A stretch of 64,000 nt of DNA from Auricularia sp. M13 (lineage: Eukaryota > Basidiomycota > Agaricomycetes > Auriculariales > Auriculariaceae). The stretch lies in NCBI GenBank assembly GCA_037042915.1, contig CM073195.1:1116001-1180000 (forward strand), given 5' to 3'. The notes beneath the pieces were generated by a model. The model saw nothing but the letters and a program-made list of their open reading frames with translations. It made no database searches and had not been told where the DNA came from. Shown one piece after another: positions 45,953 through 56,670 of the stretch. Position numbers and translations under genes: made by a program. Numbering within the stretch: the first letter of the stretch is position 1; each line of letters opens with the position of its first letter.

Positions 45953-46428
45953 CACTACTTTCCTATTATCGTCGAGCTCAAGCGGGCCATCTCGCGTTCG
46001 CTGACGTTGCACGGAGTCCTGGACCCCAACAAGCCCAACGCCACGAGGCGATCCTCGACGTTTTCACGGAAGCTCAGGAGCAGATTGAGCTTTCAGCCTA
46101 TCATGCAGATGGCGAAGATGTCGAATTAATCGCATACCGTCCTAGTCGCAGGTATCGGCCCATGGTTCAGAATCAGGAAGAATTCCGCGCATCCGAGTTG
46201 CATTGGATGTCGGACAAAGCCATCATGAACCAGTTCAACGAACACTCGTCAGACGATTCCAGTGATCCCGAAGACCCCCCAAACCCAGACGAATGGTCGG
46301 CCCAGTGGGATAGCATCGCCCCGGAAGCCAACTTCGCCGAATATAAAGGAGAACTCAAGAAGATGAGCTACTTGGCTGATTGGTCGGCACCCGTTTTGTT
46401 GGGCACTCCTGCGGCCGAGAAAATGTAG
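45953..46428 (+). CDS. Hypothetical acidic protein (5' exon unresolved)
   Basis: A frame open from 45937, probably entered at an acceptor at 45952, reads LLSYYRRAQAGHLAFADVA and then EAILDVFTEAQEQIELSAYH. It next reads through an acidic stretch, SSDDSSDPEDPPNPDEW, to the stop at 46428. The consistent acidic and aromatic composition suggests coding sequence, but I could not find an in-frame first exon. The gene is divergent from the neighbour that starts at 45846. No known domain. It might be the 3' part of a small regulatory or scaffold protein; this is a guess. Confidence 0.45.
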
Positions 46429-46596
46429 GAAGACGTGCGCACGCGGGTGCATAGAATGCTGAGCACGGGCCAGATGTAATTGGTGGAACTTCAGATGGTT
46501 ATGGAAGTAAATGAATGTGCTTACTGAGTGTTTTCCGGTAAAGGTCGTGACACGATCGCCCAACGTTTCAACTCCGCTGCTTTGCACCTGCCTCAC

Positions 46597-49169
46597 ATGT
46601 CCGACTCGGAAGCCGCGACGGTGCTGGGCAAACGCGAACGCGATGACGACCCCGCAAAGAACGGTAATGGCGTCCCTGCGGTCGAGGACGAAAGCGACGA
46701 CGACATTGGGCCGATGCCCATGCCAGCGTCCGCAGAGCCGCGCAAGAAACGCAAAGGCAAGACGCGTTCCGGCCGCCTAGCTACCCACAAACTGACACGC
46801 TGCTTCGTTGCTAGTGCTGGCGCACGAGAAGCTCTTCCTGGATCATATGCCGTCCGCAGACCGCTACTCCAAATCGTTCATGCACCGGGACACCATCAAC
46901 TTTGTGACTCTCACCAAGTGCGTGGCCGTCTACGCACTGACCAGACACGCGGTATTGACGCGTATTCAGGACCGACTTTGTAATTACGACCTCCGTGGAC
47001 GGCCATCTGAAGCTTTGGAAGAAGCAGGAAGTTGGCATCGAGTTTGTCAAGCACTACCGCGCGCACCTCGCTCCCATCGTCGCCGTGTCGGCTTCTGCGG
47101 ACGGCACCATGTTTGCCAGCGTCAGCGAAGACGGTACCGCGAAAGTCTTCGACGTGGTCAACTTTGGTGCGTACTCTGAACGCGTTTCGAGCATTTCTCT
47201 GAGGCACAGACTCGCTCGCAGACATGATTAACATGATCAAACTCGGCTTCACGCCTTTGACATGCTGCTGGGTACATCGCCGCGGTCAGGCACAAGCTCT
47301 TCTCGCAGTGTAAGTTGCACTGGTCGTCTAATGGCATGAATGCTGAAAGAGGATGCAGGTCCGAGGATAACAGCAGCACAATCCGCATCTATGACGGTCG
47401 CGGAGGGGACACGCCGCTATATACTATCACAAACCTCCACCGCGCACCTGTACACCTGATGACAGTGAGCCTTTATCACACCGTTTTACATCGGTCTGAC
47501 AGAATCTAGTATGCAGAACAGAACGACACGGTCCTGTCCGCCGACGAGTCGGGTTTCCTGGAATACTGGCAACCGTTCGAGCCGTACGACCCGCCCAAGC
47601 ATATTCGGGGCATGTGGACCACCAAAGCCCAAACAGATCTCTACGAGTTCAAAAAGGCATGAAACCCCCACACAGCAAGCACTGAATTTAAATCTGACTT
47701 GCTGTCTTTCTCCAGGCCAAGTCCATCCCGACCTCGCTGACCTTCTCGCCCGACGGCTCGCACTTCACGACGCTCTCGCTGCCCGACCGTCAGCTGCGCG
47801 TGTTCAACTTCTACACGGGCAAGCTCACGCGGAAATACGACGAGTCGCTCACGGCGGTGCAGGAGATGCAGCAGGCCGGCACGGCCGTCTACCGCGTCGA
47901 CGACATGGAATTCGGCCGCCGGTTGGCGCTCGAGCGCGAGCTGGAGAAGGACGGCGTAGTGCCTGCGCAGGGGCAGGTCCCGCGCGGGGCGGCGCGCACG
48001 ATGCGTGCTGTGTGGGATGAGAGTGGGAACTTCGTGATCTATCCGACGTTGCTGGGCATTAAAGGTGCGTTCCTTGCGTCTGCTGCGGGTTCCTCGCTTG
48101 GCGCTGACTGCTATATTGCTGCGAACAGTCGTGAACGTCGTCACGAATCGTGTCGTGCGATTATTGGGCAAAGACGAGACCGTCCGCTTCCTGGACTTGT
48201 CGCTGTACCAAGGCGCACCCGCCAAGAAGGGCCTCAATACTGTCGTACGTTCAATTAGCATTGTATTGAGTCACATAGCGACTGATGGACACGGGCACTC
48301 AGCAAATGGCAGCATCTGCAAACCCCATCCTCGCGGAGAAAGAGGCGCGTGACCCGACGCTATTCTGCACGGCGTTCAAGCGGCAACGATTCTACATGTT
48401 CACGCGACAAGAACCCGAGTACGTTTTCGTAACCTACTCAATGTACACCTGCTGACGCCATCTAAAGAGATACCAAGTCTGGCGCGGACCGCGACATCTT
48501 CAACGAAAAGCCTACGCGCGAGGAGCAGACCATCGCCGCGCTGACGCCTGCCGGCGCGAACAAAGGCCCGGCGGCGCTCGCGGGCGGCGCGGTTATGCAC
48601 ACGACGTTTGGGGACATCCATATCAAGCTGTTCCCGGAGCACGCGCCCAAGGCCGTGGAGAACTTCGTTGGCCACTCCAGAAGCGGCTACTTCGAAGGCG
48701 TTATTTTCCATCGTGTCATCCCGAAATTCGTGGGTTCCATGTCGTACTTGCATCTGTCCGTGTGTCTCTGACCTCTTTATGCGTCACAGATGATCCAGAC
48801 GGGCGACCCATTGGGAGATGGTACCGGCGGGACGTCTATCTGGGGGAAGGAATTCGAAGACGAGTTCAGCGAGTCCTTGAAACACGATCGGTGCGTCCCA
48901 TCTTGTCAACTGTCGTGAGCGTAGAAAACTGACTTTCATTTGGCAACATCAGGGCGTATACGGTTTCTATGGCTAACGCAGGCCCCAATACAAACGGCTC
49001 ACAGTTCTTCATTACGACGACAGCGACGCCGTGGCTGGACCGCAAGCACACCATTTTCGGCCGCGTGTTCAGCGGGCTTGAGGTGATTCACGCGATCGAG
49101 AATGTGCGGACGAACCACCAGGACAAGCCATTTGAGGATATCAAGATCATCAATATCGATGTGCTGTAG
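46597..49169 (+). CDS. PPWD1: PPWD1: WD40-repeat cyclophilin (peptidyl-prolyl isomerase)
   Basis: About nine exons. The start, [19 protein letters not shown], opens an acidic N-terminus. [20 protein letters not shown] and [12 protein letters not shown] begin the WD40 propeller, with further blades at [37 protein letters not shown] and [17 protein letters not shown]. The C-terminal cyclophilin domain has [63 protein letters not shown] and the conserved Trp of [12 protein letters not shown]. The catalytic Arg (HRVI), Gln and His are all present, so isomerase activity is expected. PPWD1 is a component of the activated spliceosome. Length, order of domains and key residues all fit the family (about 650 residues). 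The first intron starts with an unusual GTTCCG donor near 46767. The next gene is convergent, 76 bases away. Confidence 0.92.
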
Positions 49170-49245
49170 AGTGTAAAAAGTTGTATTTATATTTTGGAAA
49201 CGTGTTCTTTGGGGGAGCGTACAACACGAGTGAGCGCCGACGCCA

Positions 49246-50019
49246 CTACCTGCTCTTCGCCAGCTCCTCAATCTGCTGGAACCACGCCATTGCCTGCGAG
49301 CCCCAGCCGCCGAGTCGCCTCCACTTCCCTCCGCGTTGCGCAGGGTCCGCCAGTAAGGCAGCTGCGTTGCGCTTGCGGACGCGGCGGTGTTGTGTGATGA
49401 CCCAGAGAAGAATGCTCTCGCGATCCCAGAACACATTCCGCCAGGTCTCGTCGCAGCCGGGGCGCACGGCTCCCCCCAGCCAAAGATGCGTTTTATGGTG
49501 CGCCAAAAGACACGTGGGAAGTAGAGGACGAACGGCGGATCGAGCCCTGGGAGTGGAAGCGCTCAAGAACATCGCGAGACGCTGCTCGGATGCTCAAGGC
49601 ACGCTACTTACAGATAATGTCTGTCGCATTTGCCGCAGGCAAGTTGCCGAGGCTGGTGGTCGCGTTGCCGTCCATGACCCATTCCTCGTTCGCATCGATG
49701 AACGCCTTGACGCGCGCATGGAAGACTTCGCGAGGAACCTTCCGATACTCATTCTGAGCATCTACGGGCACCACACCGCCTAAAAACTCACAGGCACAAA
49801 GTTGGGTTCAAAGCGCACAGTGTCCATGGACAGACCGGGAAGGTTGAGTAAGTGGGTAAGACGTCTGAGCATGGTGGTCTAATCCGCTCTCAGTCTGGGG
49901 GGTTTGTATTCGGAAGGGGGAAATACGACGCCTACCTTGCCTGTACCGCTGTTCCCGACTACCAGGATGCGATAGCGTCCTTGCGCGTCTCCATTCAGAG
50001 GCGGGAGTCGGGTTGACAT
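49246..50019 (-). CDS. P-loop kinase-like protein (adenylate kinase/FlaR-like), one apparent frame break
   Basis: The protein begins MSTRLPPLNGDAQGRYRILVV, followed by the P-loop GNSGTGK; the intron that follows starts within the loop codons. Then come the helix LTHLLNLPGLSMDTVRF, an exon ending with ANEEWVMDGNATTSLG, and DPPFVLYFPRVFWRTIKRIF. Near the C-terminus are PGCDETWRNVFW and WVITQHRRVRKRNAAAL, the usual lid and HHRR region of this small family of P-loop nucleoside kinases. Between RIFGW and GCDETW the frame must shift by one base, most simply one missing C in the CCCC run (49459-49462 on the + strand), giving the typical EPCxPGC motif. Otherwise all exons are sound. The substrate is unknown; nucleotide or small-molecule phosphorylation is likely. 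Confidence 0.7.
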
Positions 50020-50775
50020 GGCGGTAACAGGTCAAGGTGCTCTGAGTCACTACGAACTCCGGCGGCTCCGTCTGCGGAGTATAAATCGGATATCATTCAG
50101 TCACGTGACTTTCTGTAAGATTATCAGCTTGCGCTCAGGGCTGTTCTCAGTAGCTACACGTACTAATTTCCTTTAGAAATTTAATCCTCTAACGTGCTTG
50201 ACCGTGAGTTCTGGATATCCAAGGACTATGACGCAACAGCTGTCCATGTCAAGTGCCTGGTGCGTAGACGCTGTGTTGTGTGTTGAAGTTTGCACTGGTG
50301 AGGAGCGCAGATCGTGGAAGTTCCTGTCTCCTCTGCTGCGGCTTCGTTGGTGACGACCGGTGGCAAACCCGGTTATTGAGTCTTCCTCCGCTTTACTTTT
50401 GCGATGGCAAACTTCTTGCGTCAGCGCAGCCATGGCCATGACTTTAATTACCGTGTTAAGGTCTCCCAATGCTATAAATCTCTGCATTCCCACATGGTAA
50501 GAGCCATGCCAGCACTTCCGTTTTGCAGTGCTGATTCGTAGTGTTCCTTTCAACACGCAGTCAGACGCTGTTCTCATCGTTGTAAGTGTGACTCAGTCCG
50601 ATGCAGCTATACGTTAAATTAACCTATCCCTCTAGGACGATAGTCCATCTGCTTTACAGTCATCAACTGCAGAGTCTGCACCGGAAGCGACGCTTCTATG
50701 GCCGCGCACGTACGCATACAACATGCCTTCAATGCTTTCTGTATGCTAATTCGCATTGGCAATGCTGATTACCAG
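50020..50775. other. Intergenic region with probable 5' exons of the next gene
   Basis: This contains the promoter of the kinase-like gene and, most likely, the first exons of the membrane protein downstream. A GTAAGT donor lies at about 50583 after VPFNTQSDAVLIV, and an acceptor at about 50636. Two acceptors give different frames, so I could not settle the model. Confidence 0.4.
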
Positions 50776-51132
50776 TCTACAGTCACCCCCAATCCCGAAG
50801 CCATCCAAGGTGCAGCGAATCAGCCTCGCACCGACTCCGAGTCCTCTTCCGGCGCATCAAAGGCTCTGCTAGCAGCGTCAATATTCCTGCCCGTTCTAGC
50901 AGCGGCCCTCGCCATTCTTGCTTTATTCGTCGTCCTCAGTCAGCGCCGGCGCGATCGCCAGCTGTCTCATAATCAAACACGAGCAACGATGGTCAGCCCC
51001 TTCGTCCCACCTCCTCCAATGATTCCGCCGCTACGGCCACGTCCCCCGGCACACTTGGTTTCTTCCATGTCCGGTCCCACTCTTGTACATCAAGTTTCTG
51101 CGCAAAGGTTCGTCCATCGGAGCTCTCGTTGA
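50776..51132 (+). CDS. Small single-pass membrane protein (5' exons unresolved)
   Basis: The supported last exon begins after an AG acceptor at 50775 and reads a Pro/Ser-rich stalk, STVTPNPEAIQGAANQP. The membrane helix follows, ALLAASIFLPVLAAALAILA, ending at SQRRRDRQ. The Pro-rich tail (FVPPPPMIPPLRPRPP) ends at the TGA at 51130-51132. This is the same plan as the genes at 2.2-2.7 kb and 62.5-64 kb: extracellular stalk, one helix, basic stop-transfer patch and a tail that could bind SH3 or WW domains. The outer domain and signal peptide should lie in unresolved exons upstream. No named family. Confidence 0.55.
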   Translation, partial: STVTPNPEAIQGAANQPRTDSESSSGASKALLAASIFLPVLAAALAILALFVVLSQRRRDRQLSHNQTRATMVSPFVPPPPMIPPLRPRPPAHLVSSMSGPTLVHQVSAQRFVHRSSR

Positions 51133-51596
51133 CGGCTCTGACAAGCCGAACGGTACCAGGTTGCCACTGCCGTTTCGAACTCCAAGTCAGAGGAGAGTAC
51201 ATACGTATAAAACAGGATACTGACTTTGCGTGCCCCCTTGATCACCAAGCTCCCATAGACAATAATGCAAGCTCTTTGGATGATTTGATCTGTATGTTAT
51301 AAGTTACTGTCAAAGTAATAGTGTGTCAGTCTACCGCGATCGGCTGTTGAACATGAAATTGAAACATTCTTTGATACGGCATATGTAAAGCTAGGGTACG
51401 GCAATGGTAGATATGTGACAGGACTAGACGTGGACAGACAATAAAATAATACGACAGCGGGCGACATCCAGTTGCACAACAAGCAGGGATTCAAATGTGC
51501 GGGGACGACAAAGAGAACACATAGACAGATGCGAGAGATTGTTGGAGAACGAAAGAACAAGGACAGAACGATACCACCTGCTCCAGAGCATCGATA
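51133..51596. other. Intergenic region between convergent genes
   Basis: About 460 AT-richer bases between the membrane-protein gene and the RA-PH gene, both ending here. They hold 3' untranslated sequence. I see no separate gene. Confidence 0.4.
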
Positions 51597-54500
51597 TTAT
51601 ACACGCTCAGCAGCAGCAGCGCGCGCGAGCAGACTTCCGGGTTCGAATCGCATGTCTGGTACGCGCGGACTGCTCGCACTGACGGGACTGGGTGACAGCA
51701 CGCCCGCGGCCTGCGCGAGCGCGCGCACGTTCAGCAATGGAGCCGCCGGTGGGCGCGATCGCGGATTGGACGAAGGAGCTGTACTGGCCGGTTCTCGAGT
51801 GCGGAACAGCACAGTGCGTTCTTGGGCCAAAACGCAGGACTAGCGGAATCTGTAAGAGACAGAAACACAACGCAAGAAAAGATACACACCCGGGCCACCA
51901 TAATGTTCTCAATCCAACGCTCACCCTCTCGCGCATCGGGAGAGCAGAAGCCATGGATGGAGTCGGCAGGATTTTCAAACATGCTCAAGTCGTCGGTACT
52001 GCGCAGTGTAAACGCGTATCGAGGAGGCTTGACAGTTGCCCGCGTAACCGAATAGACATCGAAGTTGCTCAGTGAGCACAAAAATGCAGCATCCTTGGCC
52101 TAACAAAGTCGTCAGCACGCTGTCGAGTTAATCGGCGCCGCGAAGCGTTTCACACGCACATGCTCCTTTTTCGACACCCATAAGCAGTTCTCGCGTAGTT
52201 CCAGCCACCGTTTACTCCACTTGCCCCGTTTGACCTCAAAGTCGACGTAGGCACCATGGAAAGGGGCAACAGACGGGATGGCAGATTGCGCCAGCGAACG
52301 CGAGAGACGAGTTTGCCGCACAGCAAACGTGTTCCCCTCCGCTGGCCAGCGCGCGCAGCACTCCGCGACCAGCTCAAACTCTCGTATCGGGCGTTCTGTA
52401 TCGCATGTTGAATAAACTTGTAGGGGCAAGTAAGGATGAAGAAAGGAAACTCACCAAGTCCCAGATCGTTGCACATCTCATAAAGCATCCAACCCTGCTG
52501 CGAGCCGGTGGGCAGCTGTGACGCCAGCTGCGTCAAGACGTCCTTCGCCCTCGTCGCGGGTCCCACATCGGCCGCCAGGACCTTCTGCGTCGCGCCCATG
52601 GCGTCCGTCACAATGACGGGCTTCTGATTCTGCGTCAACTTGACCGTCGGCGGCAACGGCGACTGCGGGATGGGCGGCATGGGCGCCGCGGCATTGCTAT
52701 GCGCGCCGCGCGACTTGGATAACAGCGTCTTGGCCCGCGCCGGCGCCGCCTCCTCCTTTGCCGACGGTCGGCCAAGGGACATAGCGCGTTTGCGGAACGG
52801 CAGCGAAGACGACGTCGCCGCGGGTTGCGCGGGGGCGGCAGGCGCAGGCCCGCGCCCGCGCGACATGGCGATCTGGCGGAGTCGCTCGTCCGGCGTGAGC
52901 GTGGCCATGCTCGGCGACGGCGGGCGGATGCCCAGTCCGGCATCTTTCTGCGCGGAGGTGGCTGTTGCGCGCGACAGAGACTGCGACAGCGGGCCATTCG
53001 GCGGAGGCGGGAACGCCACGCGCTCTTGCGCGCCGGGTCGCGGGGACGCTGGCAGTTCGGACTGCGCTGGTGGCGAGATGCGCTCGAGAGGCAGCTGCGG
53101 CACGGCGGGCATGGACTCGGCAGGCCGTTGTTGCTGTTGCTGCGACACCGACACCGTCCTGCGTCGGCTCATCGCAAGCTGCTTCAACCGCTCATCAGGC
53201 GTCAAGGAGCTCATGCTCGGACTGGGCGGACGCAAACAGGCGAACCAGGACGACTGATCGCTACCGCCCCAGAGCCAAACGGCCGCGGCTCAGCGTCTCT
53301 GTCTGCAGTCATCGGCCTGCGCAGCTCAGATGGGCGATGTCGTTCGCCGTCCGCAGTGGTTGGCCGCCTGGCTGGGGACGGCGCGCGTGAACGCGCCGTA
53401 GGCATTATACGCGCCGGCTGCACTGGTTGCGATTGCGACGCCGGTGGCGGCGGGGACGGCGGCCTACTTCGGGACTCCGGGCGCGGTGGCGGAATGACAT
53501 ACGTGCCCCGTGCGGAAACCGAGCCCGCGCGGGACAGCGACGCGGATCCGCCGGCGGCGTACGCGCGCAGCTTCGCGTCGGGCGAAGCAAATGCGTTGCC
53601 CGCGCCCGGGCTCGGAGGGCGCATCGCCGGCGCGTCCTTCTCCCTCTCGCGCGAGTCGATGCTGCCCCGGCTGGACAGGCGACTGTGCCGCGACAGATGC
53701 GGCTGCGACGACTGGCGGCGCAGCTGCAGCTCCGCGTGCGAGCGGAACGCGTCGGGCGGCGGCGCGCGTGCTGCTGCGGGGAAGGCGCCCTGTGTGGCTG
53801 GCGGCGAGCGTGGGTACGACGAGCCGGTGTTGTCCAGCGCGAGTGCCACACCGAAGTGGGGCTCTTCTGGGGCCGAGGAATTGGTCGACTGCACCTGCGC
53901 CAATCGTCGCGTAAGATCGTCCGCAAATTCGTTCTGCGAGCTTTTCAACTGATGCTGCGTGGGCGGCAGCGTCTTCATTGCGCGTGGCGGAGAAAACGCG
54001 CTGACACTGGAAAGGGGCTGTGACGCCTGACGCTGTCTCTGAGCTGTTCCATTTGACTGTGACGGGGCGCCCTGCATGGGCGCGGAGACGGCGCGCTGAG
54101 CTTGCACCGAGGGCGGCAGCGATGGTACTGCAGCGGCCGCTGTGGCCTTACGTGCGGCACGTTCGGCACGACGGCGCTGGCGATCCTGTTTATCTTTGGC
54201 ACGGATGGACTGCTGCGCCTTGAGGGCGTTCGGCAGGCGCTGAGCCAGTGGCACATTGTCGTCCGAGTCCGACCCTGCAGTTTTCTCCTCGTGGTCCTGG
54301 ACCTCCTCAGGCTCGGAGGCTGCGTCAGAGTACTCCGAGTCCACAGACATCCTCCGGTCTGGCATCGACGCGTTCTGTTGCCGTTGTTGAAGTTGCTGAC
54401 GCGCAAAGAAGTGATCCGAAGATGGCTGGCGCTGCATCGAGGGGGGCGAGATGTTGGACGATCGTGTTAGCTGAGGGGGCTGGGATAGGGTTGAAGTGCG

Positions 54501-55490
54501 GTACACGCCGCCTGCGCCGGAGGATGTGGAATAAGCATTCGAGCTACGCGTGCCGGTTGACGACGGGGCATTTGAAGCACGCGCGCCTCCGGATGCCGGG
54601 TCGCTGGCTGCATGGCTGCTGGAGAGAAACGTACTGGCGTCGGTAAGCGGGGGAGTTCCGGACGTCATGCCGTTCAATGCCGCCCTATTGAGCGGCGGCT
54701 GCGGTACGGGGATTGGACCAAAGTCGGGCGAGGCGGGACTCGTGCCGGACTTCTTGATGATGTTAAGCGGCATGGTGGGGCTCGTCGCAGGGGAAGATGG
54801 CGGGGCCAATGCTGTAGCAGGGTTCTGGGCGCCTTGCGGCAACGGGCTGCGTGACGGGGGCGGAGAAGAGTAGGGCAGGTCGGTCGGGATGGGCGAGGGC
54901 CTGCGCAGGGCCGAGAGATGGCGGTAGGCCTCTGCCTCGCGCGCGGACTGGCGGTAGAAGCGCGCGGGACGGTCGTCGAGCAGGCTGGAGGAGTCGAGCT
55001 GGTCAGCGCTAGTGGCTGCCGTGGCGTAGGACGAGGCTCCTGAGAGCGAGCCGCGGTCTCCCTTGTCGGAAGAGTAGCCCGAGCTGCGCTGCTTGGCGTC
55101 GTCCGGCGGGCCGTATCTGTCCTCGTCCGAGCCGTACGCGGACGTGTCCTCGTCGCTGAACTTGGAGCGCGAGTACGAGTTGCCGCGCGACGACGACGAC
55201 AGCCGGGACGCGCGCTGGCTGCCCGTTGCGCTGCTCCAGCGGCTCTGCTCGGGCCCGTCGTCCCACGGCCCAGACGCAGAGTGGTCGTCGTCTGTGTCGT
55301 CCCAATGGCTACCAGGCGGATGTTGATGCTGCTGGTGCTGGTGTTGGTGCTGCATGTCCCTGGTCGAAGAATGGCCCGAATGCGGACGGGAGTGCGGCTT
55401 GCTCGCGAAATACAGAGCCTGGGCACTGCTGCTGAGGCTCAGCTCTGTGCTGGACGAGGTGTAATGGGAGCTGGACGGGTATGAGGCCAT
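51597..55490 (-). CDS. RA-PH domain adaptor (MRL/RIAM-lamellipodin-like), one apparent frame break
   Basis: About 1,270 residues. From the ATG at 55490 the first 750 are disordered and rich in Ser, Pro and Gln, with a short basic helix (QDRQRRRAERAARKATAA). Two copies of a linear motif, RPPSPSM-x2-LTPDERL, follow near 53230 and 52926. The Ras-association domain begins KPVIVTDAMGATQKVL and continues across an intron at about 52450 into REFELVAECCARWP. The PH domain begins APFHGAYVDFEVKRGKWSKRW and passes two introns to IHGFCSPDAREGERWIENIM, ending with a short tail. RA followed directly by PH is the arrangement of Grb7/RIAM/lamellipodin proteins, which link Ras/Rap GTPases and phosphoinositides to actin or polarity. 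Near 53235 the frame must gain one base (AAA run on the + strand) to enter the first linear motif; I take this as an assembly error. Confidence 0.85.
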
Positions 55491-56670
55491 GGAAGCGCTG
55501 CTCGTGCCCAGTAAGCACTGGATGCCGGCAAGAGAGCAGACGCACGTGATGGATGCTTTGCAATGGCTGGTAGCAGTTAAACTCTGCGAGCAAAAGCGAC
55601 AAGGGCCCTAGCAACGAGCGACGACGACGACGAGAGTGAGAGCGAAGAGCAAGTGTACAGTACAGCGCCTGATGCCACCAGCCAGCGAGCCTGATCTCCA
55701 AGCTCGTCCGTCGCGGCGCAATTGGAAAAGGAGCGCTGAGTCGGACCCAAATTCACTGCCAGCTGCCACTGCCCACAACACAATCACGTCCAAACCCTGG
55801 CCCTTGCAATCAGCAGTCTGATTCTAGCAGCCAGACGGGCGGCGGGCGTGAATGGCCTTTCAATGTCACGAAAATTGAATCAGGACGCTCCCCGTTACCG
55901 CCAACTTGAAGTGAAGTCGACATTCGACGCCCATCGTCGCCAGTCACGCTCCAGACAGTCCTGTCTGCACAGGATTTCCCTGAACGAACGTCAGGCATGG
56001 CACTTGAAGCAACGTCTCACTTGACGCCCATTCCATATGTTGGCAGGTCTATCAGCCGTCGGTTGCGGCAAAATCCTCATCGTTCGGTATGCCCCTCGGA
56101 TGCTTCTTCTGTTTATTGGCAGCTGGCGGTCCAGCATATCGCATCACGTTCTCGCCTTTTACTAGAGCATGCCGTGTCGGGCCGTCATTGAAAGCTGCTT
56201 ACCCTAATTTCTCGCTCCTCAGCATTGCTCTGAGATATTCTTTTGTTTTTCCTATCGTTGACTTTTGTTATTGACGTAGCGCCTTGGTGTTCAATTCTTT
56301 TCAACAGTGAACATCTATGTAGTATGCTTTGCTATACAGTGCTCGCACTGTGAATTTGATCACAGCAAACTGGGTATACATTCCAATTCCTTGAGACACT
56401 GACACTATATACGGTAGATACAAAACCCAGACCACATTGAACCGCGAAGCCACTACTACGTCGCCTCCCCACTCTATAGACTACACTCTACTGTTCGACA
56501 TGATCTAAATATTTCCGAGCCTGGAACACGAAACTGGAACACAACCGAAACACGAGACATTCTTCTACAGCACGTCAGCGACCGGAGTCCGCGGAGCAAG
56601 AAACGTACACACCTGACCGATAAATACTATATTCCCTCCCATCCAGACGAACCACACATTCCGTATCGCA
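55491..56670. other. Intergenic region
   Basis: About 1.2 kb holding the promoter and leader of the RA-PH gene and the 3' region of the large unknown gene. Stretches near 56220-56340 are T-rich. I see no coding sequence or structured element that I could defend. Confidence 0.45.

Noticed and set aside
51630-51670. Possible tRNA T-arm (GGTTCGAATC)
   Set aside because: The flanking 5-base stems do not pair, no acceptor or anticodon arm fits, and it lies in the last exon of the RA-PH gene.
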